Positions 33,324 to 44,720 of a stretch of 64,000 nt of DNA are shown piece by piece (position 1 is the stretch's first letter; each line of letters opens with the position of its first letter). Under the pieces are notes generated by a model. That model saw only the letters and a list, made by a program, of their open reading frames with translations, was not told the DNA's origin and made no database searches. A program made the position numbers and the translations under genes. The stretch is from Sorex araneus (Eukaryota; Chordata; Mammalia; Eulipotyphla; Soricidae), in contig NC_073312.1 of assembly GCF_027595985.1 (NCBI RefSeq), positions 10,025,426-10,089,425 on the forward strand. The letters are read 5' to 3'.

Positions 33324-34191
33324 TCGTGGCGTCGGCCGTGCTGGGCGCCTTCCTCACGCTCCTCACGCAGTTCCTGCTGCTGTACCGCCGCCAGCCCGAG
33401 CCGCCGCCGGACGAGGCCGCCCGCGCGGCCGACGCCTTCCGCTACCTCAGGCCGGTGCCGGGCCTGGCCCTGCGCGACTATCTCTATGGCGGCGGCGGCG
33501 GCGGCGAGGAGGCGGCAGCGGCGGCGTCCGGCGGGGCCCCCGAGGGCGGCGCCGGCGCGCCCCCGGCCCCCGAGCCCCCCGCGCCGCCGACGCGCGAGAC
33601 GTGCTACTTCCTCAACGCCACCATCCTGTTCCTGTTCCGGGAGCTGCGGGACACGGCGCTGGCCCGCCGCTGGGTCACCAAGAAGATCAAGGTGGAGTTC
33701 GAGGAGCTGCTGCAGACCAAGACGGCGGGCCGGCTGCTCGAGGGCCTGAGCCTGCGCGACGTGTTCCTGGGCGAGGCGGTGCCCTTCATCAAGACCGTGC
33801 GCCTGCTGCGGCCCGTGGCGCCGGCGGGCGAGCCCGCGGCCAGCGCCGACGCCGCCGACGCGCCGCCCGCCGCCTCGCCCGAGGAGCTGGCCTTCGAGGC
33901 GGACGTGGAGTACCACGGCGGCTTCCACCTGGCCATCGACGTGGACCTGGTGTTCGGCAAGTCGGCCTACCTGTTCGTCAAGCTGTCGCGCGTCGTGGGC
34001 CGCCTGCGCTTCGTGCTCACGCGCGTGCCCTTCACCCACTGGTGGTTCTCCTTCGTGGAGGAGCCGCTCATCGACTTCGAGGTGCGCTCGCAGTTCGAGG
34101 GCCGCCCCATGCCGCAGCTCACGTCCATCATCGTCAACCAGCTCAAGAAGATCGTCAAGCGCAAGCACACGCTGCCCAGTTACAAGATCAG
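33305..34191 (+). CDS. PDZD8: PDZD8 exon 1 (coding part): membrane anchor and SMP domain
   Basis: First coding exon of PDZD8, an ER-anchored lipid-transfer protein that works at ER contacts with mitochondria and late endosomes (established for the family). It encodes residues 1-295 plus two bases of codon 296. A hydrophobic anchor spans about residues 2-27, beginning MGLLLLIVASAVLGAFLTLL. A Gly/Ala/Pro-rich low-complexity segment (about 61-95) follows. The SMP domain starts near TRETCYFLNATILF (about 96) and contains VTKKIKVEFEELLQTKTAGR, FHLAIDVDLVFGKSAYLFVK and QFEGRPMPQLTSIIVNQLKK. A second Ala/Pro loop (about 172-192) interrupts it. The start is supported by a strong Kozak context (G at -3, G at +4), by the family N-terminus, and by an in-frame TGA at 33212-33214 upstream. 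The donor is AG|GTGCGG. The frame stays open into the intron, which is not meaningful. Codon third positions are almost all G or C. Confidence 0.97.
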
Positions 34192-34660
34192 GTGCGGGGC
34201 CGACCCCCCCCCCCCGCAGCCCCCACCCCCCGCCGCTGGCCGTGCGGGGCGCGGGTGCCGGCCTCTCTGCGGGGAGCCCCGCGGGGCAGCGTGCCTCCGC
34301 CCCCCCTCCCCTGCAGCCGGCCCCCAGGAGGGGGCTCTCGGGTCGCCCCCATCCCCCCCACGGAGGGCAGCGTGGCCTGGGCTCAGGGTGGGACGGGGAC
34401 CCCCGGTGTCCGGCTGGAAGCCCGGGCGAGTGGCGCCCGGCGTTTTGGGGGCGTTGCGGTTTGCAGGGTTGTTGAGCGAAGTTTCGGGGCCGGGCGGGTG
34501 CCCCGGGCGGAGAAAGGGGCTTTCCCCGCGCCACCTGCATGCAAAGCGCTCGGGAGCCGCTGCTGGGAGGCCCCTCGCGGGGAGTTGCAGGGGCCCAGGC
34601 CGGACACTGCCCCTCCGGAGTGGACTCCGTGAAGCGCTGCACCGCCGCGCCTGAAATCAC

Positions 34661-36429
34661 CCCGCAGGGAGTATTTATTAAACAGGCGCTCCGTGGGTTC
34701 CGCGTCTGTGTCCAAACGCAGAGCTGACAAGGTGTTGCAAGCAGGAGACCTGGCGACTGTAACTAGGCTGGGAAGCCCACCTGCCCAGGAGGCTGTGTGG
34801 GGTGGGAGGGAACCCGGGGACCTGGGTGCAGGGAAGGACTTCGGTGTCTGAAACTCGGTCACCCACAGCGTTGTAAATCCTGGCGACTTGATTTGAAAAC
34901 AGTTTTTGGCATCTTTCTTAATCTTTTGATTTTTCACTTTTTTAAGTTTCTCCGGTATCTCTTGTGGCCTAGTTTTCTGTAGCTTGCTATTTACAAACTT
35001 TAGCTTTTGATAAGAGAAGTGGAAAGGGCAAAGTGCAGGGCTAGAGCTTCTCCATCATCTTTGGTCTGGGAAGGCGTGTTGTTGAAGTAGAATAGAAATG
35101 CTGCAAACTTTGAGTTTCTCCGAAAACTTTTTTTCCCCCCCTAGTGGTGTCAGGGATGAAACCTGGGGTCTCACACAGGCCAGGGCAAGGTGCTCTTCAC
35201 CTACCCCAAATCTCGGAATTTTAAATTTTGCTTTCTCCTTTTTGTGTTCATTAAAATGTTTGACCCTTTGGGGTTTTGTTCTTTATATAAAAGTATGTCA
35301 GTGATGTAGTCGCTTTAATTCAGTGGAAGTTGCATATTATTTCCTTCCTGTTTTGAGCATAGGTGACCCAGATAATCCAGAAATATTTCATGTTTGAGTT
35401 AGATTATAGACTTGAATATGTGGCACATTTATTGTTTTGTGTAGCCTAATAGCAGATTGACAGCTTGAAACTGTCAAGTGGCAGGAGACATTTCCTTAAT
35501 AATGGACGTAACTTCCCTAAATTGGTGGACGGTGAACTGGTTGGTGGCAGTATTTATTTTGTGTTTTGTGCATTAGGACCTACTTTATGAAACCTATAAA
35601 CTGGAGTTTAAGTGACTAAATTATAAATGAGTTGTACTGTTGAAGCAGTGAAATGTTTATTTATAGCAGTGTGTTGCTAAGAAAGTCTTGAGAAAAAGTT
35701 GTTACAGATTTTGCTATTCTATCACAATTTCAATACCTATATTTTTCTAGGTAAACTTTATATAGCAATTATTTTGGGGTTATTTGCAGAATAGCCAGTT
35801 GCAGTGAAATTACATACACTTTTTTGAGTTTTTCTTAGTGTAGACTTGGAAGTCATTAAATCTGAAGGTGTAATTAGCACCATTAATGAGTTTATTGTTT
35901 TGAAGGAAATACTATTTTGTAGCATTTTGGGATCACTAAAATACAACAAAACTGCTTTTAATTTACTATCTCTGAAGGGATACATAGCATGAGTTTGGTT
36001 ATATATTTTTAAAAGTTTTAGTCCTTAAATATTATCACTTTAAAAATGTACACACCTTAACTGTGCGTATTTGAAGGCATTTCAGTGGTTACTCCAGGAT
36101 GTCTCCCTAAGTCTGCCATCATTTATTGTGTAACCTGTGATGTGTTTTATCGTTGTTCTGGGTATTGATGCTTCAATACTGAGCAGTCTCAGTCTTTTTG
36201 TCACTTACAGTCTAGTGAAAATGGAATTCGTTATACTTAATACAATTTAAACTAGGTTGTGATTGATGAGGTTGAAATAAGTAGGAAGCTAATTTTAGTG
36301 AAAGAAAATAATAGAAGTGTGAGGATGAAAAAGGGCTATTTCAAAAAGTGTTGCTTTCTCTTGTATGTGCAGTTGTTCTGCCAGAAGTGTTTTTAAACTA
36401 CCAGTGTTAGGGAAATGATTAGTATTTTT
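34661..36429. other. Intronic stretch, few repeats
   Basis: AT-rich after the island. One small old antisense SINE piece at about 35140-35210. No exon recognised. Confidence 0.45.
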
Positions 36430-36609
36430 CTGTTTTTTTTTTTTTCTTTTTGGGTCATACCCAGCGATGCTCAGGGATTACTCCTGGCTCTGCACTCAGG
36501 AATTACTCTTGGCGGTGCTTGGGGGACCCTATGGGATAACGGGGATTGAACCCGGGTCGGCCGTGTGTAAAGCAAACACTCTACCCACTGTACTGTCGCT
36601 CCAGCCCTA
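36430..36609 (-). mobile_element. SOR-type SINE with 19-base target duplication
   Basis: Antisense copy flanked by GGAAATGATTAGTATTTTT (36411-36429) and the same with one change (36610-36628). Confidence 0.95.
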
Positions 36610-36818
36610 GGAAGTGATTAGTATTTTTGCAAGAAAATGAGTCTAAGTACACTTAAGACGTGTCACAATTCTCTAAATGAGACTAAAAGTAACTAGTGTT
36701 ACTCCTCCTTGATAAATGAATGTGTAGTGTTCAGTACTGCATTAACAAGTGTAGTTAAATAACTTGCTTAAAGTCTAGTTTTTGAGTTTACCACTAGCTC
36801 AGTTTTTGAGCTCGTGAA

Positions 36819-37064
36819 CTCTGTCACTGTCATCCCGTTGCTCATCGATTTGTTCGAGCGGGCACCAGTAACGTCTCTCATTGAGAGACTTCTTGTTACT
36901 GTTTTTGGCATATCCAATACGCACGGGTAGCTTGCCAGGTGCTGCCGTGCGGGCTTGATACTCTCAGTAGCTTGCCGGGCTCTCCGAGAAGGGGCAGAGG
37001 AATCGAACTTGGGTTGGCCAAGTGAAAGGCGAAAGCCCAACTGCTGTGCTATCGCTCCAGCCCT
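36819..37064 (-). mobile_element. Second-body SINE, full length
   Basis: From CTGTCACTGTCATCCCG through the palindrome GTCTCTCATTGAGAGAC (36873-36889), GTAGCTTGCCGGGCTCTCC and the head, ending ATCGCTCCAGCCC. Confidence 0.92.
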
Positions 37065-37149
37065 AGCTCTAATAAAAAACAAAGCTGAGTTTAAAAAACT
37101 ACCACGTTCAAAAAAGGAAAAACATAAAATCCTACCGTGTTCTTAAGTT

Positions 37150-38420
37150 TTTTGTTTTTTTTAAAATTTATTTGCTTTTTCTGCCATGTATGGTGATGCT
37201 CAGTGCTTGACTCCTGGAACTGTGCTAGGGATCAAACAGGGACGGCTATGTGTAAGTCAAGTCTTAATCCCTGTACTATTTATCAGGCCTCTGTTCTTAA
37301 GTGTGCCATCAATACAATACAAATTTGAAATTCAGTAATTTTAAATTTACTGAAAACTGAGAAGAGTATGACTATAAAATTTATATTTTCTTTTTAAGGC
37401 TGGGGGGATGGAGGCAGGTAGAGGGGTAAGGAATAGGGTTCTTGGGAGAGTGGGGATGGAGTGTGGTTGGGAAGTTCCTCCCAGCCATTCTTTTGTTGTT
37501 GTTTGGGGGCCACACCAGTGATACTCAGGCATTACTCCTAGCTCTGCACTCAGGAACCACTCCTGATGGGAATTGGAGACCAGTCAGGGTGTTGGGGGTT
37601 GAACCCGGGTTGGCTTTCTGTAAGGCAAATGCCCCACCTGCTGTATTATTGCTCTGGCCCCCTCCCAAGCCATTCCTGGTCTACTGAGCCAGGATTCAGT
37701 GCTCTGACCAAGGAGGTGGTACTGCTCTGGCCCCGTGCTGCTGAGGATTCACTCTGGTCACTCCATTGTGCTTCTAGATCTCCAGGGCTGCACCCAGCAA
37801 TGTTCTGGGAACTCAGTGGTCTCTGTGTGTCAGGAATCAAACCCTGGTCTGCTGCATGTGCTGTTATAGTGCCTTAACCCATGTACTACTATCTTTCGGG
37901 CCCTCTCCGCTTCCCCTTAAATGAAAATTTTTATAGAGCATTCAAAAAATATATATTATTGGGGCCTGAGATAATACAGTGAGTAGAACGCTTGCCTTGC
38001 ACACGGTCAACCTGGCTCTGATCCCTGACATCCATGTGGTCCCCCAAGCACCACCAGAAGTAATTCCTGAGTGCAGTGAGGAGTAACTCCTGAACATCGC
38101 CAGGTGTGGCCTCCAAACCAAACAATTTATTGTAGATAAGGCTTTACAGAGGTGTTGATGCTAATGTTCTTGGTGTATACAGTTACATTACCAGAGTGAC
38201 CTAGAACCCACCCCTACCCCCACCCACCATTATACTGTAGCTTTATAGCATGATTCATTTATTTAGTTTTTGTTGGTTTGGTTTTTGTGCTCCATGCTGA
38301 CTCCTAGTTCTGCATCATGAATCACTGCTGGTGGATTTGAGGGATAATAAGGGGTGTGGGGGATCAAACCCCAGTTGGTTGCATGCAAGGCAAGCACCTT
38401 ACTTCGAAATCTCTCTGCAC
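37150..38420. mobile_element. Cluster of old SOR-type SINEs
   Basis: Antisense at about 37165-37290, 37495-37663, 37725-37900 and 38270-38415; sense at about 37962-38125 (GAGATAATACAGTGAGTAGA). All are diverged. Confidence 0.65.
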
Positions 38421-38473
38421 CTTTTTATAGTATAATTTAAAATCTAGAAATGTGATACTTCCCAACTTTTTTT

Positions 38474-38654
38474 TTTTTTTTTTTTTTTTTTGCTTTTTGG
38501 GTCACACCTGGCGATGCACAGGGGTTACTCCTGGCTCTGGACTCAGGAATCACTCCTGGCGGTGCTCAGGGGACCATATGGGATGCTGGGAATCGAACTC
38601 GGGTCGACCGAGTGCAAGGCAAACGCCCTACCCGTTGTGCTATCGCTCCAGCCC
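38474..38654 (-). mobile_element. SOR-type SINE
   Basis: Nearly intact antisense copy with a long T tract. CCCAACTTTTTT on both sides is the target duplication. Confidence 0.94.
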
Positions 38655-38669
38655 CCCAACTTTTTTTTT

Positions 38670-39235
38670 TCTCAGAATGGCTTTGAGGAGATTTTTGGTT
38701 TCATAGACATTTTCTTTGTGATTAGTCTAAATCCTTGAAAAATGTGATTGGAATTTTGACGGAAATTGCATTGAATCTGTATAATACATACTACAGAGTA
38801 TCCTTTTAAGGTTTAATCAGAAAGTTATATCTTTGGATGCCACTTCACAAGCTTTTTTTTTTTTAAACTGAATTTGTTTACAAACAGAAGATCTTGCTAG
38901 TTTATCCATTTTTGCCATTCAGAACTTAAAGCACAGAAGCAGTATATTACAGTCTTTTCTGATCATATTCCTCTTCCTACCTTGTTCCCTTCCTGTGGCC
39001 TCCCTGTCTTTGAGATTGGCCTCCTGATCTCATGCTGTGGCCCCCATTTAATGTGATTTTTTTCACTTGTGACTCGCAGGTAGCCATATGGTCCTCATTC
39101 GAGGAATGCTGCTCTAAAACGTTAAAGAAAATTTTTATTGAGTCCTTTGGTGTGTTTAATTCTTACATAGCAAAAATATCTTGCCAGTTAGCATTGTTGT
39201 CACTTCTTCCTCCTTGATTTATATATATTTTTTTA
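38670..39235 (-). mobile_element. LINE-1 ORF2 fragment
   Basis: Antisense ORF2 text: AATGTGATTGGAATTTTGAC, GGAAATTGCATTGAATCTGT, and after a break TTTTTATTGAGTCCTTTGG. No open frame. Confidence 0.65.
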
Positions 39236-40678
39236 TGTTCATAAAGTGAAATGCCCTGTCAGGCTTGCCAGTTCCTGGTATTTTACCTAGAGTTGTGAAG
39301 CAACATGGGTTAAGGATCCTAATTCAGCCACCTCAGTATTGTTTGGATTTTCAAAGAATGTGTACTTTAAAATAATAAAAAGGTTGTGGGGTTGTTTTTT
39401 TTTGGTGGTGCCTTACTCAAACTCAGGATTTCACACCTCAAGGCAAGTTTCTCCCACTGAGCTAAACCCCTGGACCTCCCCACTTTCAAAAGTAAAACAG
39501 TAAAATAGTAGTATAGACCTAAAGTCAACCCAAAATTGAGTCTTTGAGAGAGAAAGTTTACCACTAATATTTTCACTTCCTGGGGAATCCTTCTTTCACA
39601 GAAACTTTGAAGAATAAGAGGATCAGGACTTGAGAATCAAACAGTGAAGTTTTTAGTCAATGCTCTGTTCTTAGAGTAGTAAAGCTGTGTGGTTAGCGCT
39701 GGTTGCATAGTATTAGGGACCAAATTCAGTTTGCAGATATATGTTATTTGGGCTGCACATCACTTTGCTTGTTAATTGTTTTGCATAGTAAGAATTTTTG
39801 GCTTCTCAGAATAAACTGTTGCACCAGTGGACTGGAGCAGTGATACAAGGAAGGGCACTGGCCTCGAGTGTGGCCAAGCTGGACTTGATCTTTGGCTCTC
39901 CACATGTTCCCCAGGCCCACTGGGACAGATCTCCTGAGGGCGCGAGTCAGAAATTTTGTGTGTCCTTAAGCATGAAAATGGAAAGAATATTAGTTACTAT
40001 GTTGTGTACTAACTGAGAAGGCCTGGGATAAAGCCTATGCCTTACATGTGTGAGAGATTGTAGGTTGAGGCCCCAGTACCTGTCATTGCTGAGGGATTAC
40101 TCCTGGCTCTGTGCTCAGGGATCATTTCTGGCGGGACTTGGGGAACCATACAGGGGACCTAGAGATTGATCCCAGGTCAGGTGCATATCTTTCTGGCCCC
40201 TGTCAAGAATTTTTTTTAAAAAAAATCATTACTTCTTAAATTTTACTTTAGGCACCATGGTTTCAGAAAAAATTTTCAATTCCTTGAATTATCTTCCCCT
40301 TTATAGTATATGTTATTAAGTAGATAGTGACTATAGGTAAACTGCTTGCCATAAACTACTGTTCATAATGTGGGGATATGGTTCAGGCAATAAAATAAAT
40401 AAAAGAATAATTAAAGCTCAGTATAAGGGCATTTGGATATATTTAAGATCTTGAGGTGATGAGAAGGATGTAAGGTCAGTATTCTTGCTAAGGCAGTTAC
40501 CTGTGTGTTGTATATTTTGTGACTTTTAAATTCCTACAGGCACCTAAGTATACCCCAGTTTAATTTTAACTTCTTGCTTCAGGGTTTTCTTAGGCTGCCT
40601 TGAATTATTGGTGGAAAATAATGGATTACTTAAGTAAATTTCTGTTGTAAATATATATATATTGAAGAGAGAAGAGTA
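39236..40678. other. Intronic stretch with old SINE traces
   Basis: Old sense SINE at about 39825-39965 and mixed pieces at about 40018-40200 (the latter ends GTCAGGTGCATATCTTTCTG). No exon. Confidence 0.45.
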
Positions 40679-40960
40679 AATTTTTTTTTTATTGAATCAC
40701 AGTGAGCTACACAGTTACAAAGTTGTTCATAATTGGGTTTCAGTCATATACCAGTATATATTTCCCACCATCAATGTCCCCAGTTTCCTTCTCTTCCCTC
40801 CACCCCCACCCCCGCACCTGCCTCTATGTCTGGCACTTATAGCCCCCCTCTGTAATTTTGGATAGACTTTTATATTATAATCAGTAATATACTGTTTTAT
40901 TGGCAATTTGGGAATATTTCCAATTTGTTCCTGGAAGTAAACAAAGTGGATCATTATAGA
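40679..40960 (-). mobile_element. LINE 3' end, lineage-specific family
   Basis: Antisense: poly-T, then ATTGAATCACAGTGAGCTAC, ACAAAGTTGTTCATAATTGG, and CCCACCATCAATGTCCCCAG. Shares its end with copies near 44.5, 50.3-50.7, 56.2 and 58.3 kb. Confidence 0.7.
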
Positions 40961-41104
40961 TTATATTGGAGGAGCATACCTTATCACACACTAATAGTTT
41001 ACAGGTAATACTAATGGTGTATTGGATGAGACAGAGACAAGGATAATAAAATCAGTTCGATAACAATATGCTAGGGTCTACACTTGTTATCTCACGTGAT
41101 AGTT

Positions 41105-42030
41105 AAAACTGTTGGCTGGAGAGATAGTACAGCAGGTAGAACTCTTGGCTTGCACACAGCCAACCTGGTTCACGAACTGGCATCACATATGGTTCCCTGA
41201 GCCCTGCCACGAATTGATCCCTTAGCACAGAACCAGCAGTAAGCTCTGAGCACAGCCAGGTGTGGCACACAAACCGAAAAAACCAAAACTGTGAAAGAAG
41301 TTGGCATCTAATTTTTACAACTTGTGGAATCTTAAGAGGCAAAATTCTAAAAAAAAGTGTGGGGGAGTGGGTAGGAGCAGTGGGTGAGTGGAAGTGTTCA
41401 GGACTCCAGATTCCTTGTATTATTTTGCAGGAATAAACAGTTGAACTATTATTGTAGCCTAGTAATTTGCAAACTAATTAGTAGTCTGCCCAATTAGTTA
41501 GTGATTTCACTTTTGGATTGGAGAGATAGTACAGGGGTCAAGATGCTTGCCTTGCAGACAGCCAACCCCAAATCTGTCACTGGTACCTCTAGAATAACCC
41601 CTGCACACTGCTGGGGTGTGACCCCAAAACAAAATAAGGAAGGAAGGAATTTTTAAAGCCCATACCCACATTGCTTGGGCGTCACTCCCAGTAATGCTCA
41701 GGCCGTCGTGTGATGGTGGAAATTGAAGCCAGGGCTCCTACATGCAGAGCATGCACTCCGACCTGCAAGCTGTCTTTCCTGCCCTGTTTCTATGTTTTTA
41801 AATTGATATGACCGTTCACACCTACAAATTCTAAAATAGTGCCAGGAAAGGTTTACTAATCTCTGTTCCAAATTCTTTAAACGCAAAAATCCCTAAAAAC
41901 AGGAAGTATGCTGACCATGTGCATTGCATGTCGGAGTCCTGGGCTAGATCCCTGTCACTGCATGATACTCCAAGCACACTGGGAGTAACCCGTAAGCACT
42001 GCTGCTTGTGGCCCCAAACAAAAAATAGAA
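41105..42030. mobile_element. Old SOR-type SINE cluster
   Basis: Sense copies at about 41112-41285, 41515-41635 and 41905-42030; antisense piece at about 41660-41790. The first keeps GGCTGGAGAGATAGTACAGC. Confidence 0.65.
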
Positions 42031-43439
42031 CAAATATATAGCAAGGTGCTGTTTCGGTGCTGGGGGCCTCCTATCAATACTCAGCCAACTGGGCTATAGC
42101 AGTTCAGTGGCAGGTCCTGGGAAAGCTGAGCTGCCTAGCCACTACAATACCTGAGGATCACCAGGGCAGGCAGGGTGTGCTCTGGTCCTCCAGAGCTAGG
42201 AGGGTCTTATTGTCTCTTTGGAAAGCTAATAAAAACTGTTGAATGTACCCTGCAGAAAATTGCATGAATAAAGTCTTAGATCATTATGAAATTAATAGGG
42301 TCCTGGAAACTCTCTAGAGTTCTTAAATTCTAGGTAGAGTAGTAAATACAAAAAAATACAAGTTTATTCCCATTAGTACAACTAAAATTTACATGCTGAA
42401 CTAAAATTAAGCAGTTAATTATTTTGCTGGCCTTATTAAAACGTGTATACAGGATTTGTGCGGCACAGGCATTTAAAAATGCTGGGAGAGGGGGTAGCCC
42501 TCTCCCTATCCAAGAAACTAGATCCTATCTATTTTTTTTTCTGTAATAAAATTTTCTATGGCAGGCTGATACATTTTGAATCTGTTCAATAAGAATATCT
42601 TTTAACATTTCAAGGTCGAGTGTCTACCACTAACCACCTTTCTTGAGAAATTAAATATTCATGCAGCATTTCTTCCTCCATTTTCTGAAACAGAAAACAG
42701 GTGCTGTTAAATCCTGTGTTTATTCCTGAGAGTCTCAGGGTCTACAGGACTCCAAATTTGGCATGGAATCAGAGAGCACATTCCCTTTATTACAGAGTCC
42801 TAAAGCGAGTACCTGGTCATTAGCAGAATGTTTTATTGGTTTTTACAAAGTAATGTCAAATCTCTCTTACCTAAGACTAGCATAAAACCTGGTCATTAGC
42901 AGAATGGTTTATTGGTTTTTACAGAGTAATGTCAAATCTCTCTTACCTAAGACTAGCATAGTGCCACATACTTACTGTATTTATAGAGGAGAAGACGGGG
43001 TCTCAGTGTTCATGATTTACCTTCAGGTGTTGAGTGGAGACTGCCAGTACTTTGAAATTTTTTTCATTCTTTGGAGTTGAGCTTAGTTTGTTGATACTAA
43101 TAGATAGAGCTTTGGAATAATGTGTACCTGACTTCAGCACTGTACTGAGTATGAGACCTCGGACAAAAGGTCCATTCCTCCAGTAGTCTTGGTTTCTATA
43201 TCTGCGAAATAGAAATGCAGGTAAGAGCTAGTTGAAGATCATAAATGTCACATATATGATGCATGGTGGGTAAATGGTCTATCTGCACTTTAGTAATTGA
43301 ATGTATACACTTATTGATTATCTTACAGATGCCAGACAATTTTGCTAGAGATGTCAGACATGTGCTCAGGGTTACCTTAAAACTTTCCCTTTCAAATAAG
43401 TGGTAAGCTCATTGTAAAAATTCAGTTTGAAAATAGATG
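42031..43439. other. Intronic stretch with MIR and a recent tandem duplication
   Basis: A MIR remnant (+) at about 43090-43220 (GAGACCTCGGACAAAAGG, TTTCTATATCTGCGAAATAG). A 76-base duplication is listed separately. No exon. Confidence 0.5.
42811..42962 (+). repeat. 76-base tandem duplication
   Basis: Unit 1 (42811-42886) and unit 2 (42887-42960) start ACCTGGTCATTAGCAGAATG and differ at only a couple of bases, so the event is recent. Confidence 0.95.
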
Positions 43440-43695
43440 GCACATTGGAGATAGCTCAAAGGATATAGAGTGTATGTCTGATGGATATAGAGTGTATGTC
43501 TTATACAAGGCCTGAGTTTAATCCCGGACAACACACAGCCCTTTGGCACCACTAGGTGTGGCCCTAGTGACTCCTTTGTCCTTCACCAGTAGGCCCAAGC
43601 ATCTAGTCGGCAGGCCTGCGTGGCTGGCCTACTGTTGTTTAGAGTCGCTCCTAGGTGCCTCAGTGCAGCTGGGGGGCCGGTCCCCAGTCCTCAAA
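43440..43695 (+). mobile_element. Old tRNA-derived SINE with small internal duplication
   Basis: Sense SINE text (GGAGATAGCTCAAAGGATAT, GAGTTTAATCCCGGACAACA). GGATATAGAGTGTATGTCT occurs twice in a row at 43461-43501. Confidence 0.55.
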
Positions 43696-44459
43696 AAGAA
43701 GAAAAAAGAAAATATACAAAATATCAAAGTAACAAATCTATAATAATTTTTTTAAAAAACTAAATTTGGAGGCTTTTTAGTATTTTTAAATATTTTTAAA
43801 TACTTTTAAAATATTTTAAAAAGTTCTAGTGTTTTATGTTATTTATTAAGAACAAGACCATAGTTGGTACACCATTGTAAGCATTTTGGGTTGGTTTTTT
43901 TTTTTTTTAAGCTTACTGTAGCACTGTAGCTTCTGTTTTTTAAAATATACCCAATGTATTTAACAGGTGCTTAGAATTACATTGATTTGAATAGCTTCAC
44001 TTAGCTAATTTCTTATTAATATTTATTTTAATTTCTCACTAGCTTAAATAAGTGGTACATAAATATTCTACTACATCTCTTTTACAACTGCTAGGTTTTT
44101 ATTTTTGATGTTTTTGTGGTTGGCTTTTTGGTCTTTTTTTTCTAAACGCTCATATAGAAGAATATAGTTAAAAATGTACTTATGCTTTTCTTTTAAATTT
44201 CATACTCAGTCTTCAGTTTGAAATCTCCCATCTAATTCTAGGCTCAAACACCTATGTAGAAGTCTTTTATATACTCAAGTGCTAGCATATTTTTTCTCTT
44301 CTTCATGTCTTCTCTTCTAATAATGAGTACCAGGAATGTCATTTGTTACTAAAGCACTGTCCTTTATGTTTGAGACCCTGAATTCAATCTTGGCACTGCA
44401 TAAAAACAAAAGAAATTGTATGATGAAGGTAATACAAATGTGACACTAAATTAAATTAC

Positions 44460-44720
44460 ATTTTTAAAATTTAATTTTATTTTTATAAAGTTTACAGTGA
44501 TTTACTACATTCAATATTCCCACTAATCCCACTATCCATTACCCAATTTTCCCAACCACCACCCAAGCCTATCCCAATAGCATGTCCTTACTGATTTTTT
44601 TTGTATTGTTATGATTAATTTGCTAAAACTTATCAAAAAAGATTTAAAAGAAAAACTTAAAAGAAAATTTGTGAGGACTGTTGTATCTCACCCTGGAGCC
44701 ATTGTATAAGAAATTACTAA
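44460..44720 (-). mobile_element. LINE 3' end, diverged
   Basis: Antisense, related to 40679-40960: TTTACAGTGATTTACTACAT, ATTCCCACTAATCCCACTAT, CCCAACCACCACCCAAGCC. Confidence 0.55.

Larger units (their letters stand above)
32260..34660. promoter_or_regulatory. CpG island spanning PDZD8 promoter, 5' UTR and exon 1
   Basis: The sequence changes abruptly to very high GC with dense CpG from about 32.26 kb and returns to AT-rich intron after about 34.66 kb. This is the usual promoter of a broadly expressed mammalian gene. It has no SINE inside it; the last one ends near 32.26 kb. Transcription start points cannot be fixed from sequence alone. Confidence 0.9.

Noticed and set aside
33211..34632. 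A 473-codon plus-strand frame beginning upstream of PDZD8
   Set aside because: It starts with GTG, is out of register with PDZD8 and reads as Arg/Pro/Ala-rich text. It is another GC artefact.
34192..34654. Continuation of the PDZD8 frame past exon 1 for about 150 codons
   Set aside because: The donor AG|GTGCGG joins in phase to exon 2, which continues the known protein. The read-through part matches nothing.
32678..34660. A 660-codon minus-strand reading frame
   Set aside because: It is antisense to PDZD8 exon 1 and its CpG island. High GC removes stop codons, and the product is Arg/Ala/Gly/Pro low complexity with no known domain.
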